Below, piece by piece: positions 1 through 12,992 of a stretch of 64,000 nucleotides of DNA. The first letter of the stretch is position 1; each line of letters opens with the position of its first letter. A program made the translations under genes and the position numbers. Under the pieces are notes generated by a model. The model searched no databases and was not told the DNA's origin. It worked only from the letters and a program-made list of their open reading frames with translations. The stretch is from Oryzias latipes (Eukaryota > Chordata > Actinopteri > Beloniformes > Adrianichthyidae), in the NCBI RefSeq assembly GCF_002234675.1, contig NC_019880.2, forward strand, positions 15,737,756 through 15,801,755, in the 5' to 3' direction.

Positions 1-641
1 CACTAAACTTTGTTCCTGTATATTATTGTTGACTGTGGCGCTCCATGTATGCTTTACCTGCCAGCATCTTACACCCTGCAGTTACGTGCTGGATTGTTTC
101 AGGCTCTTTGCACAGCCTACACCTTGGGTCTTGTCTGGTGTGGTAGATCTGAGCCTCTATCGCTCTGGTGCTCAAGGCTTGTTCCTGAGCTGCTAGGATG
201 AGTGCATCAGTGCTGTCCTGTAGGCCAGCCTTTTCTAGACATTGGTAGGATGTCTTGATATCAGCCACTTCAGTTATGGTCCGGTGGTACATCCCATGCA
301 GGGGTTTGTTCTCCCATGAGGACAAACACTGCATCCTCTGATATCCATTGCCTGAGACATTCACTGAGCACACTGTCAGTTGGGGCCTTGAGCTTGATGG
401 ACTCATGAATCTTGGATGTTTCATCCTGTATAGTTGCTTTTACGCTCACTAGTCCTCGGCCTTCTTCCTTGCGACTAGCATACAGTCTCAGGGTGCTGGA
501 TTTGGGATGGAACCCTCCATGCATGGTGAGGAGCTTTTGTGTTTTAACATCCTTGGTCTGTATATCTTCCTCTGGCCATCTTATTATTCCTACAGGGTAT
601 CTGATAACTGGCAGTGCGTAGCTGTTTATTGCCTTATTTTT

Positions 642-713
642 TTTTTTTTTTAACTTGTCCTGTCCAACAGCTGGGCAGGCAGATGAGAGCTGGGGGCCTC
701 TTGTGTTATTGTG
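642..713 (-). mobile_element. Nested 72-bp 5'-truncated retroposon with poly-A tail
   Basis: A 72-bp insertion interrupts the reverse transcriptase gene. It is flanked by a perfect 16-bp direct repeat, TTATTGCCTTATTTTT, at 626-641 and 714-729. Read on the minus strand the insert ends in a run of about ten A, so it looks like a short 5'-truncated, poly-A-tailed retroposon. Removing the insert and one repeat restores the polymerase reading frame across the junction (QLNGKNKAINSYALPVI), which confirms the insertion. Confidence 0.85.
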
Positions 714-1236
714 TTATTGCCTTATTTTTGCCGTTGAGCTGGCTTCTCGGGACTTGCCTTACTCGTTGGAGGTATTTAGCTGTTGCAGCTTTCCTTGTTG
801 CCTGCTCCAGGTTGCCATTTCCCTGCGGAATTCCAAGGTACTTGTAACTGTCCTCAAGTTCTGCTATTGTTCCTTCTGGGAGTGAGATCCCTCCTGCGTG
901 GACTACTTTGCCTATCTTTTTCACCATCTGGCTGCATTTCTCAAGCCTAAATGACATCCCAATGTCAGTACTGTAGATCGTGGTGGTGTGGATCAGGGAG
1001 TCAATGTCACGCTCACTCTTAGCATTTAGCTTGATGTCATCCATGTAGAGGTTGATGTTGGCCCCATTTCTGAGTCGGTTTCCATAGCCAGTCTTGTTGA
1101 TTATTTGGCTGAGGGGGTTCAGACCTAAGCAGAACAGCAGTGGGGACAGAGTATCAGCTTGGTATATCCAACATTTGATGGACACTTGTGCAAGTGGTTT
1201 GCCATTGGCTTCAAGGGTGGTTTTGCACAGCTTCAT
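706..1236 (-). pseudogene. Reverse transcriptase palm fragment with YMDD motif
   Basis: This is the longest single-frame stretch of the retrotransposon polymerase (176 codons, minus strand). It contains LSPLLFCLGLNPLSQII (palm motif B region, with P-L-L-F-C), YMDDIKLNAKS (motif C with both catalytic aspartates), RLEKCSQM (motif D region) and YKYLGIPQ (motif E region). It is interrupted at the low-coordinate end by an 88-bp disruption at 642-729, caused by a nested retroposon and its target duplication. No start codon context suggests expression. Confidence 0.85.
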
Positions 1237-2072
1237 TGAGTTTCCTATGAAGGCTCTTGGAGTCCTGTTGATGTTTTACAGCTCCAAGCATTCAGTGCTC
1301 CACGTGTGTGGCATTGAGTCATAAGGTTTCTTGTAATCAATCCAGGCTGTGCACAGGTTGGTGTGTCGTGACCTGCAGTCTTGAGCAACTGTTCTGTCAA
1401 CCAGGAGTTGCTGTTTGGCTCCTCTGGAGTCTCTACCAATGCCCCTATGTGTGTTGCTCATGTATTGATCCATGTGCCTATTTATCTTGGATGCAATGAT
1501 GTCTGACATGAGCTTCCATGTTGTGGAGAGACAGGTTATTGGCCGGTAGTTGGATGGGACTGCACCCTTTGAGGGATCCTTCTAGATCAGGATCGTTCGC
1601 CCTTCCGTTAGCCATTCGGGGTGAGTCCCATCTCTTAGCAGCTGGTTCATTTGTGCTGCCAGGCGCTCGTGGAGTGCGGTGAGTTTCTTTAGCCAGTAGG
1701 CATGTATCATGTGGTGTTGTATCATGTGGTGCTGTATCACCGGTGCTGTCCAGTTCTTCATACCTGAGACTCTTTCTTGGATGTCTGCCACTGTGATGGT
1801 TACTGGATTCTGTTCAGGGAGGTGGGATTACTTGAGTTGTAGCATTCACCTTGTTCTCACATCTAGTCCATTTCTTCGTCTTGTTCTAGTGGCCCACCTT
1901 CTATCAGGGTGCTCTGGTTACCCAGCACCTGATGCAGACCTTGTTTGGCCGGGCGACGTCTGAGCCGGCATGACATGTGGTTCATTGTCTCTCATTTTGT
2001 GAGGTAGGCAGTCTTGCCCAAGGACCCTCACTGGGTGTTGTTAATTGCTTACCATTGTTATGGTAATTGGGC

Positions 2073-2099
2073 CATATATATATATATATATATATATAC
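2073..2099. repeat. (TA)n microsatellite
   Basis: Simple TA dinucleotide tract next to the 5' side of the retrotransposon remnant. Confidence 0.95.
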
Positions 2100-3555
2100 A
2101 ATGATAATTAATATGAGGAAAATATAATAGGTAATGTGAAAAGAAATGCCTATCCATGTCTTAAAATTCTAGTAAATAATTTTCCAAAAATGTCTAGGTA
2201 CTCCTCAGTCATGATCAGTGCATGTTCTCTGCACTGTGACACTAAAGATATCTTGATTCAAATCCAGTTCAGCCCAAGATACAATGCAGTGTATCCATCA
2301 TCCAGCATCTGATCACTCAGAAAATAGCATGCATGCCAGTCTGTGGAGAATTTCATTTATTTCTTTGCCAATTTTGCCGTGCGGATGTTCGGTTCAAGAC
2401 ACAACCAACAAACAAAGTGACATCCACAGGCTTTACACCCATTTTTGTGATATGTGTGCAAGAAAATGGAACCAAACTCTCAATTTTGAGCATATTAACC
2501 TTCACTCTAGTTTCTGGCATTTGCAGGGAATGGATAAACAACATTTCTTCAATAAAAAAAGAGCTTATGTATGTAAGACAGAGACATGGGGAGATATAGA
2601 GACGGCTCAGCAGGTGCTAACACTGCTCCTTTGTCCTTGTGTGCGACTGATAGATTCTTTGCAGTTCCAAATTACTTCAGCACTGCAATAAAGCCTTCAG
2701 TTAATCAATTATATTGTAATAAAGTGAACATTCCTTTACACGTGCACTTCTTTCATCCATCTGGCAAAGTTATGTCGATCCTCTCATGGCCTGAATAAGG
2801 GCCCATCAGACAAGCATCCCTTTTAATTAAGTGGGCCGCATATAAGATAATAATAAGCCTTTAAAGAGAGAGAACTCCAGACATAAAATACAAATGAACT
2901 CCAATGGATAATTTAACGGGATTTTAAAATCAGAGGAGAAAAGAGACTTTAGCTCACTTACAATATACTTTTGTCACTCTCATTCACCTGGAAGATAACC
3001 CTGCTTCAATATGAATGTCTTATTCAAGTCTATTCATAAACCCGATGTTTTCAACTTTGTTATAAAGTTTACTTTTTGATGTAGCCTTTCTTTCTATATC
3101 TTTAAATCAAGCATGAGGAAGTGTGAAAAGAGTGATTGATGGATTATTTTGGACAACAGTTTGATCAACAAGGAACATTTGCAGTTTGACATCCATTGAT
3201 GGTAAAATGTGTGACATGGAATCCCACCCACTACCACCTGATGGATGTTAGCAGGTCACCTAAAAGCCATGAGAAACCAGTAGATCAGGGGAGCCAGTTC
3301 TCTCGCGTTTGTTAAGTGAAGTCCTCACTGTTCGGGATTTAAAACACCTTCCAGGCATCGATGATATGCTTGACTGACGCTGTTTTTTAGCAGGAGCTTG
3401 AAAAGTTCACCAGAATGTTTGGGGTCGAACAAAAAAAAACACTTATTTTGTTAAGTCATGAAAATGGCTCACGAGTGACGTTTATCTTTTCCTGTTATAA
3501 TGTGTCCAAAGGCAACAAGAATTACAAAACGAAGGATAAACAATTTCAAATAAAT
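2100..3555. other. Intergenic DNA, no gene recognised
   Basis: AT-rich sequence without convincing exons. A 135-codon open frame at 2284-2691 has no recognisable domain, and its codon use looks random. Confidence 0.6.
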
Positions 3556-3559
3556 GACC

Positions 3560-3721
3560 AAGTTCACCATGTTCCCCTGCTTATGCACACCTGATCCAGC
3601 TCATCATCAAGTTCTGCAGAAGCCTGCCATTTACAGTCATCAAAGGCAGGTGTGTTTGAGCAGGGCAAGATTGAAAATATGCATGACAGTGTTCCCTGAG
3701 GACCAGGGTTGGGAAACACTG
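3560..3721. mobile_element. hAT-like MITE fragment ending GGGTTGGGAAACACTG
   Basis: The stretch from CACCTGATCCAGCTCATCAT to GGGTTGGGAAACACTG resembles a very common teleost non-autonomous element whose terminus begins CAGTGTTTCCCAACCC. Only the right end is clear; the left end is degraded. The assignment rests on recall of the terminus. Confidence 0.6.
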
Positions 3722-3784
3722 CTCTATGAGAATTCTCCAGCACTTGTTTCAAATACGCTCAGCTTTTCACGGGGGGATGGGTTT

Positions 3785-3993
3785 GCCATTCATTTATTCA
3801 TTCAGCTTCTAAACCTGTTTGGTCCCTTTCGGGGTCACGGGGCTGCCGGAGCCTACCCCGGCCACTCATGGGCGAGGGCAGGGGACATACTGGACAGATC
3901 GCCCGTCTGCTGCAGGGCCACTAACATTCACATTCACACCTAGGGTCAATTTACAGTAACCAATTAACCCATGAAGAATGTTTTTGGACGTTT
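3785..3993. repeat. Common teleost interspersed repeat (TTCGGGGTCACGGGG type)
   Basis: The sequence runs from an ATTCATTTATTCATTC start, through TTTCGGGGTCACGGGG, GGAGCCTACC, a CTGGACAG..CGCCCGTCTG box and CACACCTAGGGTCAATTTA, to ATGTTTTTGGACGTTTTCCA. This is a repeat I recognise as widespread in teleost genomes. I do not assign its transposon class. Confidence 0.7.
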
Positions 3994-4200
3994 TCCAGTG
4001 ATATCCATATCAATTGTTAGCTTTGAGCAGGAAACACAAAATAGACCACAAAAAAGAATCTACATTTTCACATTCACAATAATGTGAATAACATAAATCT
4101 ATGCTGCAGGAAATAAAGAACAAAACTGGCAACATTTCTGCACACTGGACAGAATTCTGCGTACACATGCTTGATGGTCCAAAGGTACACAATCCAACTG

Positions 4201-4714
4201 TTGACTGTAGATGAGAACTGGAGCAAGTGAGTGTGACGTCTCCGATAGGAAATGCCTTACTACTGGTTCCAATGAAATGCAGTCAGTTCAGTCGGGTTGT
4301 CATTTTTTCGCAATACAGACACTACCACTGTAATCAGACTTAAGTAAGACTCAACATTTCTATGGCAACCACTCTCACCAATCAGAAACAAGACACCTAC
4401 CACATCAAACATTCTGAATGTTTAACATCGAACCACCTACATTTACTGAGGCATCTGATTGGCCAGTTTAAAACTTGAATAATTTGAACTAAAGACAAAG
4501 TATCAAGAAAGATAAAAACTGAATTGGCAAAAGCATGTTTGAGAAAGACATCAGAGCAGGAAGGGTTTTTCTGATAAATAGAATGACTGAGTAACAGCTG
4601 TTTATTTCTTTATAGAAGTCTACGGATTGTTATTTTTTTGGGACAAGCGGATACTTCCTGTTTGGAACATGAGTGGGGAGGGGGCCGCTCAGTCCAGTTC
4701 TCATATACAGTCAA
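4201..4714. mobile_element. 514-bp TIR element (non-autonomous DNA transposon)
   Basis: The left end begins TTGACTGTAGATGAGAACTG, and the reverse complement of the right end begins TTGACTGTATATGAGAACTG. This is a 22-bp terminal inverted repeat (extending GA beyond the quoted bases) with one mismatch. The interior contains no ORF of note. A clear target-site duplication was not seen. Confidence 0.8.
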
Positions 4715-6766
4715 TGAATCAGAAAACACCAAAGCAACAGAAAAGTGAGTAAGGGAAAGCAAAATTGCTCAAAAAACACAACATGAGGCCCTTAGAGAAT
4801 CTGTGAAAAATTGAACCATAAGGTGTCAATAAAAAGGGGGGAAAAAAGACTGTAATCAAATATGTCAAAGGAAAAACAACAAAGAAACGATAGCTAAACA
4901 ACTTTGTAGGCAAAGTTTGGAGGGGAGAGGATTGCTTTAATTTTATGCGACCAAGAAGGCTGACCTTAAAAAAAGCAGTTCCTAAAACAACAATAACCAC
5001 AGTCCATGGTTGGTGGTATGTCAGGGTTTATGAAAAGCTCTTGTTGAGAATTAATATTATTGGATGCATACTTTATGTGCTTTGAATGTCATAAAGTTAT
5101 TTAGTTATTTAGTGATAAAAAAACGAATTTAGATTTTTTTTGCAGCATTATCTCAGGAGACACTTAACTCCACTTTAACTAGGAAAAGCATGTAATATTA
5201 AAACAAATGGATGTATAACCACAGAGTAACAAACACAAATCAGTACCTTTTGCTAACATGACAACACAGCGGCTACTTTGAAATAAATCAAACATTAACC
5301 ATGACATACACACAATGGATGCTGTTGGCTGGCTGGCTGGCTGACTTATTTAGGAAGTGTGGAAATCGAGCTGTCAGGGACGCACTCCTCTCTTTCTTGC
5401 CTTACAAAGATTGACGTCTGGAAGCAGGGATTCTGATTTTACATACAGGCCTTGCTTCCTGTTGTCTTAAAGATATAGGTTCAGGTTAGACACAAGGCAG
5501 ACTATCAGGAATTAGGAACAATTTACACATAAGGCATTTAATTGGGAAAGACAAAATGTAAAGTGAGGCAAGAATTCACATTTACTTAAAATTATGATGT
5601 GAAACAAATTTTCTGTTTCTAAATATAGTCTAAAAGTAAATAGACGGGAATAAACAGCGTTGTCAAAGCATTGCATTTTTAATCTATTGGTTATGAAGGG
5701 ATAATGCTTTTCGAGGTGTCTGTTACAAAGAAACAAAATCCAAAGTCTAAATTGTTGAATTCATTCGTTGTCACCTCACTGTATCTCATCTTCTTGTTAT
5801 ATTCTTTTTTCTCTTTCTCTTCTGCTGAATTTCATTCTTTAATGTGATTAAATTCCCCAAAATGGTACCAAATCTTTCATGTTTTTTTTTTTTTACGATC
5901 TTGCTGTTGGGATAAACTCTCGAATGGGGTTAATTATGATGGTTAAACTTGAACTTCTCATTTTGTATCTGAAGAGCATGCGTTGTGTTCATACATTGAC
6001 TGAATGTACATTTTCTGATCAGCTTTTTGTACTGCCAGAGGCACAGCCTTATCACAGTATAGGCTTTCACATTTTATTGTTGAAGCGACCTGTTTAACTT
6101 ACACCATTTAGGGTCTCCCTTTGCCCTAGAGTGTGAAGCTGCACTCAGCTAAGGCATGGCTACATCTTGGGCGCAGTTTCGGCAGACACCTGTGAGTGAT
6201 AACTGCTCTGCAGCGAGCTAGTCATCACCTCACACTTTTATTAGATGTTATCATGCAGAGGTGATAGCCTATTCAAGGGCTCACTCTGCACTTCTGCTGA
6301 ATCAGAGTCTAAGTTCTGCTATGGTCTGCATACAGCGCATGTGCATGCACCATAAACTGTTTGGTGATCAAGTGATTTGGCTGAAAAAGAGTCAAACGTT
6401 GTGTCTCTAACTTTAGTTCTCTGAAAGACAGAAACACTTCTATGCTCAGCTGGGCAACCAGCCTATTTTATTGAAAGATGGTCCAGATAACACAGATTTA
6501 TCACATCATCGGCTACAAGAAATTAAAGAGGTGACTTTAGTCTAACCTGCAAGAGCGTGACAGCCCACACAATATTTGTTGTACCTCATTCATATCCTTC
6601 AGGTAACAGAAGTTGTAGACGTAAAACTCCATTTGAAATTTGCAGGAACTTTTTGAGTGCATTTTTATTTTCTTTAAAATGAATGGAACCCAAGTTGTAT
6701 TACAATACAAAAAACAGAGTCCATCAACTTCCTTGGTTAATCATCAAACAGATACTTACACATTTA
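4715..6766. other. Intergenic DNA, no gene recognised
   Basis: AT-rich DNA. The only discrete repeat I see is a short (GGCT)n tract near 5327-5344. A few open frames of 70-90 codons have no recognisable features. Confidence 0.6.
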
Positions 6767-7035
6767 AATGGTAAATGGCGTATACTTATATAGTGCCTTT
6801 CTACCTACAAGGCCCAAAGCGCTTTACAGTCACAGACCCATTGACTCGGTCACACACACATTCACACACTGGTGGCGGTTCAGCTGCCGAACTCTGGCGC
6901 CAACCTCCCACCAGAGGCAAGGTGGGGTTCAGTGTCTTGCCCAAGGACATTTCAACTCATTGGGTGTGCAAGGCGGCAATCTGCAATCTCATGATCGTGG
7001 GTCGACCACTCTAACGCTGCACCACGGCTGCCCCT
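6767..7035 (+). repeat. Teleost interspersed repeat, 'TGGTAAATGGCGTATACTTA' family
   Basis: Starts AATGGTAAATGGCGTATACT, has CAAAGCGCTTTACAGTCACA and CAGTGTCTTGCCCAAGGACA, and ends with CACTCTAACGCTGCACCACG. This layout is shared with two diverged copies in this window (20509-20632 and 42450-42756). The two open frames through it are frames of the repeat, not genes. Confidence 0.75.
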
Positions 7036-10000
7036 AATTAATTAATACAACCCCTGTTTTATTAGCATCAAAACTTTCCTCAAAAACTCATTGTAATTAA
7101 GTAGGTTCGTGTTTACTGACCTGTAGTTCATCATCATTCCACTAGAGGCAGTAGAAGGAGTTTTCCTGCCCATTTCAAAATGGCTTCTTCTGTGAAATCT
7201 TAAAAACACTTTTGGTAGGAAAAGGTTTTGCTAATTTTAAAAACTTAGTGGTGAAAGTAACTCATCTATTGCAATTCCTTACTTTTTTATTTGCAGCTGT
7301 GGGTAAGTAAGGTGTTTTTTGTGTTCATTCTTTGATGTAGTGGGCTTACAGGGTTAACTGAAAATGTAAAACTTGTTTAAATGTCATTTTTTGGCACAAC
7401 TATTACCTAGAAACTCAAAGAGATCTGGCTTGCAAAAAAGGGAAAAGGAAGCTCTTTATCTGTTATTTAAAAGGGGTTTGAGTTGCCTTTTTTTTTTAAC
7501 TAAGATTTGCAATAGTTAGGGTAATTTTTTGTAGTCTAATATACTGTGTTGTGTTTTTATCCATTCTTTTATTCATTAATTTTTATTTTACAAAGCCTAC
7601 ATCGACATTTTGTTAAGCGTTTTATAGTAAACAATATCCACTCGTATGATAATATTACCTTTGGCACACCAAAAAACGATTTTTAAAAAATTAAATATTA
7701 GTTATTTTCCAACACGGAAGACGGCTCGGTGTCCGCTTCTTGTGGGTGCCGCCCATTTCATGACGTCAACCTAAGGTTGGCCTCGGAAGCGTGTCTGTGT
7801 TTTACCAACGAAAACCAGCAACATCTGAACTTTTGCAAAGATAGATGTGCATATAAAAGGAAAGCGTCTTTGCCTATCATCTGGAGAAAGTCTGTTAGCC
7901 TGGGGTCGGTGCTGGCGACTCAGACTCTTCCTGGAAGGGGCGGTTCCTCACTTATCTACGTCACAATGGGAGAACCTGCTTGTTTTCGTGGGTTGGGAGG
8001 GGCTGGTGCTCAGAGTGCAGGTTTTTAAAGGAATATTCAGAGATGCATGAATGGATCAGAATACCGCTGTGTGAGGAATGAACATTATAATACACTTAAA
8101 AGCTAAAAAAGATAATTTTGCATTACATATAGCCCCTTTTAGTGTTTACATTTTTGATGTAAGGCGACTTTTTAAACTGTGGCCGTGTTAATGTGCCATT
8201 TAAATAAAGCTAAGATCAATTCAATGAATCATAAAATTACCATAGATTAGATTATTTTAATAAAACCAGAAATCCCAGATGTATTTAGTGTTGCACAGCA
8301 AAAACTGATTAAATTCCTGTTTTTTTTGGAAAAAATACAACCAAACTTTTCCAGTTTACTGAGTAAAGAAAATCTATTGCAGATTTTAGGACTTTTTAAA
8401 AAACATTTTTAGAGAATGAGCATCCCATTTTCTAAATAAATTTCACGTCAACAAAGTAATACCATCACAGAGATGTACTGTACAACATGGGAGCAGTCAA
8501 ACACAACAGGCTGGTGCGAGGCAGGTGTCAACAAAGGGAAAAGAAACCGCTGAAAGTTGTGCTCATTAGCTGAGATGAAGAACCGAATGGATCTATTCAG
8601 GTGAGTCACACTATTTGAGTCAGGGGGGAAACTTCCAGCATTTAAACTACTGTTTGATGTTCACAATGTAAATCCTTTCATATGGGGATTGGTATAGAGA
8701 GCCAGTCTCACAATACTGCTGGGAGAAAACAGAAATTGGTTTCTGTAACACATGTATGTACAGTAAGCTATCTAAACATAATTTCAAAATCCCATTAATG
8801 ACATCTGTGAACACACAAACCATCTGTTTGCTGCAAATCTAATGTTCAGGCTTTAATCAGGTTAAATTAATGGTTTGGATTTTTGTCATGAGCATGACCT
8901 TGTTCGATAACGGAGAAAGTCCACTGTTGTCCCAGCCAAGATATTAATGAGATGAATACAAGACTACATGCTGGCCAAATGTCCCACACAAACACACTCG
9001 CCACATCCCAACACCCCTTAGCTGCTGGGGACAAGCAATTATCACAAGTGGCAGTGTATAATAGGATAGCTCTCCTCCTGCTACAAAGGGGCAGAGTGCA
9101 CCACTTTAGGCACTAATGGGAACTGAGAGGACCAACAGGAAATGGAGGGACTCCAGTGCATTTTAAAGCTGTTCCTGTCCACCTGAGCTAAAGGACTTCC
9201 TTCCTATCGGAGAAAGGATTTGAGATGTTTACAAAATGATGGGCGGTGAGTGGAATGAATTCAATTTCATTCAATCCGGATTATACATACCTTCTTAATA
9301 AGGCATCAGTTCACAACCGAGGTAGTCACTGAAGGCAAGACATGTTAAACTGAGTCTCCTTAACAATATTTATTATTATCCAATGTCTTCCACTTTATTA
9401 TCATCCTGATCTAGTTTATTTCAATTTACACAAATTATAATACGTGTATAATAATGGCATACGTAAATGACCAATAAATCAATTTGAAGGGTTGTTTGGC
9501 CACCAATAAAAAACGACAGAAGAAATAGGAACAATTGATTTAAATTCAATATGTTTTTGTAACACATTTAGGCTTAAAATGGACACCATAGAGTCAGTGA
9601 AAATCATTACAAAGATGATTTGTCACTGACATCTAAAGTGAAGCAAATTTGAAAACAAGAATTACTAGAACAAGGTGAATTCACTAAGTAACCACATGGT
9701 GGCCAACTTAAAAACAGAAATAAAGACGTTTACAGGCAGGGCCAAAAAGAAAGAAAAAACAACCCTTTGAAGTTTGCATATGGAATCAACACTCCTTCTG
9801 CTTGGGGTGAATTTTTATGAACGTCGTGATTTATTATGATTTATTATGAACAAACCATCAGCTCTAGAAATGATTTAATGGTTCCAACAACAATATTGCT
9901 TGTTTTTCTGGCCTCTTTATATAATTTCAAAGAAGCTCTGTGGCCTTATTTCTGAAATGTAGAACTGGCTTTGGAGATAAATCAATTTACAATAAACAAC

Positions 10001-11338
10001 AATAAGAACAGCAATAAATTAGTCTTTTTTTTTAAACGGCCTCAAGTTGCACCAACAAAGCATCGACATAACTGTCTTCCTCTCTATTGGAGAGATTTGG
10101 AGAGGAAGGGAAAGAGCATGAAGCGACCCACTTCAGATGCTTCCGATCGGGGAAATAAGCGAGCGGCGTGCATGGGTTTGTTGGAGGTCAGATGTGTTGG
10201 TGTTGCTGCATGAGATCTTCGGCATGTGCAGCAGTAGACTGTCGGCCAACATGAATTCAGGAATTTTTTAATTTAACAAACGAAAAAAGGAAAACAGACC
10301 CAGGATGACTCAGAAATGTCAGAAGGCCATCAAAACACTGAACACTGAAGGGAAATAGATCTTCAAGTATAAAATTGTCTTTATTTCGTAAATCTTAAGT
10401 CGTAACTTTTTTTTAGTCTTCCTTGAGTTTTGCTAGCTTGCATCGATTCAATGACATTTCAATTTGTCATTAATACATATCCCACTTTAAAGATGCTGGC
10501 AGTGTTATTTTTTTTCTAAAAAACAACAACTTGGAGCAAACAAAGTTAAAACAGCAAACCGATTTCTTTATCCACCTTTTCATTTTCTGATGATTAAAGC
10601 TAATAATTTGTATTCCCTGCCGATGAATCAAATCCTTTCCGGTCACCCCGATCAAACATCCTGCAGCGCTGATTGTTTAGCGCTGGTGTGGGCTGCTTTA
10701 TTAGGCGGATATCTCCAAGTTCACTTCTCAGCGTGAAGCGTCTCACAAACAAAAATGGTCTGAAAGGTCTAGGCCTAATGACAACTATGTTACGGGATTT
10801 ACACATTCTTTAGGGAAAAATACGTGATTTTAGGAAGTCCAACTACTCTGTCATCTTAATTATATTTTACAGTTTAAAAATCATACCACAAGCTGCAGGT
10901 GAACATTTGGAACTATTGATTATTTGGCTATTCTGGACACTTCAAACTATCAATACTGTTTTTGCAAACCAACTTTATATAATACAGCAATATTAGAATA
11001 GGTGGAAAAGCTAATAAGAGGTTTAAGTCAGCACATAAATCACTGCTACAGGAGAAACACATGAGAAGGCACAAACCTGCCTTCTGGATCAGTGTCTACC
11101 CCCAGGTTAAAGGTTTAAACACAGCCATTTGCATACTTTAACATATGCATCTACATTATAGGTGCATTAAACAGTGTCCTCTGCATCCTCTCCTGAACCT
11201 CTAATGAAACAACAGTTCTGAATGTACAAGATAGTCTGTATTGAAGTGCTGCATACTGATACTAAACCTAAAGCATAAAACAAAAAATGGTTTAACTAGA
11301 GAGATAGTAGGATAAATGTGAGAGGAAAGATTGGTAAC
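7036..11338. other. Long AT-rich intergenic stretch
   Basis: No convincing coding exon on either strand. The region 8440-9300 is slightly less AT-biased and could hold regulatory sequence, but nothing in it is diagnostic. Open frames at 7729-8050 and 9971-10213 lack domains, and I treat them as chance. Confidence 0.55.
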
Positions 11339-11580
11339 GCTTTAAAATAAGATCCCTTATTATAGGAATCTTATTATAAATTTCAGGAAGTTCTAATTAG
11401 TATTATAGCAAGTACTTCTAAGACATTAACAAGCATTAGTAATGTGGTCTTAAACTGCTTATAAAAACTTTAATTAGCATTTGTAAATTTCTTAAAATTG
11501 ATTTACAAGTATAAATAAGCTGCTCATGAAGACATTAACTAGCATTTTTTAATCCTTTATAAAATATTTGTTAGCATTTG
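11339..11580. repeat. Degenerate AT-rich interspersed repeat
   Basis: Begins GGTAACGCTTTAAAATAAGA and continues with repeated ATTAGCATTTGTAAA-like and ACATTAACAAGCATT-like blocks. This is the look of an old AT-rich transposon end common in fish. The boundaries are approximate. Confidence 0.45.
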
Positions 11581-12943
11581 CAATTTTTTACAAATGCTTT
11601 AAAGATAATAATACATGTACTAATTATGTTAACAGTTTATTGAGTGTTTTGCAGCCCCCCAATCGAAAGCGTGGCCGAAAGATTATTTCATTTTACTTAT
11701 TTCCAACCTTTCATAAAAACAACATATTAATCAATACCCTCACTGATAATAATCAGTCATGCATCATTTTCAGTAAAAGATAAAAAAAAACTAAGACTTC
11801 ATTTGACAAAACTCAAGAAAAACATTTTTGAAAAGGAGATGGGCAGAACCTGTATGACACACACAAATAAAAGTATCTAAAAAATATATATTGCTGGTGA
11901 TTCATCAAGTGCCTGGTGGTGTTTCAGATTTATTTTTTGAGCGATAAATTAATGTCATTTGTTTATTTTAATTGAATCTAATATTTGCTGTGAAAGCCTC
12001 ATTTTGAAGTATTTTCATTGAAATTTGTGACGCTGTGGCACAGTGAAAGAACCCAGTCTAAATAGCAGGCATTCATCACAATCAATATGCGGCTCAGACA
12101 TCTACAACTATACATTGACCACATAACCAGCATCTATTGCGTTTTGGTGATATACAGGAAGGAAAACGGCAGAAAATCATTGAAGGTTGTGAGTGAAAGC
12201 CTGAGAATGCAGCCTTGCAACATTGACTTTCCACCCGACTGATCTAGATTTGTTTCAAGGTGACACCTAGAGGTAGTTTTTGAGAGGGATGGAATTTTAG
12301 TGTCACTCCCAAACCAGGAAAGTCTTCACAAACTTCCCACTGATGACTTTTGAAAAGATATAAATGATCTTAAAATGTAACCTCAAATTTGTCCCTTTTT
12401 TTATAAAGTGTTTATTAAAGGCATCTAAGATGATGTTCAATTCAGTGATGACTTTACATCAGTTTTCTTTTAAAGTAAAGAAACTTTAGGGAAATTTAAT
12501 TTTTTTTTTTTGCATTTCTTATAAGCATCCAACTTTTATTAAAAGTTTGGTAAAACAAAGGTGGAGAAAAACTTAAAAACGTACTTTAATTATTCATAAA
12601 TTAAACATTTTTTTTTTTAACTATTGTCATTGAATTCTTATGTGTGTCATGTAAGAAAGGGTTGGCTGCTTGTTCCTGTCTAAAAATAAAAGACTTTTTG
12701 TATTATTCAGGAGGCTGGTAATGCAGCATTTAAAGACCATTGTGGTAAATCTGCAGTAGCAGCGGTGAACTACAATAATTCTGTGGAGGTTTCAAAGAAT
12801 TGCATTGAATATGGACCCCTATTTTTAGTGCCTGTGTGATTATGATGTCTGACTACGTGAGTGCTTGCAGCCAGCACTTTGTCACTCACGGAGCGTGCAT
12901 TCGCTGTAGATCGAGCTGCCATGCTGAAAAGGTTCAATCCCTC

Positions 12944-12992
12944 CTTCTTCTTCTTCTTCTTCTTCTTCTTCTTCTTCTTCTTCTTCTTCTTC
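12944..12992. repeat. (TTC)n trinucleotide microsatellite
   Basis: About 16 tandem CTT/TTC units. It produces a spurious poly-leucine open frame. Confidence 0.95.

Larger units (their letters stand above)
1..2050 (-). mobile_element. Decayed non-LTR retrotransposon (restriction-like endonuclease class, R2/R4-like), truncated by window edge
   Basis: Several minus-strand reading frames line up, from high to low coordinates, as one broken polymerase ORF. About 1791-1582 encodes an N-terminal reverse transcriptase part (ending LTEGRTILI), 1509-1245 the finger region (ITSKINRH-like, RGIGRD, AWIDYKKPYDSMPH), 1236-730 the palm with YMDDIKL and the YKYLGI motif, 524-270 a C-terminal part (MHGGFHPKSSTLRLYASRKE), and 424-23 a region with a C-x2-C, H, C zinc-knuckle-like pattern (CRLCKEPETIQHVTAGC). 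The order and motifs fit non-LTR elements whose C-terminal domain carries a CCHC motif and a restriction-like endonuclease; the endonuclease itself would lie left of base 1. Frameshifts and stops separate the pieces, so this is a dead copy. The 5' boundary near 2050, just before a (TA)n tract, is approximate. Clade assignment is from memory of similar fish elements. Confidence 0.85.

Noticed and set aside
2284-2691. 135-codon open frame
   Set aside because: No domain, signal peptide or splice context; AT-rich codons look random.
6768-7037. Two overlapping ORFs of 79 and 89 codons
   Set aside because: They are frames of a known-looking interspersed repeat.
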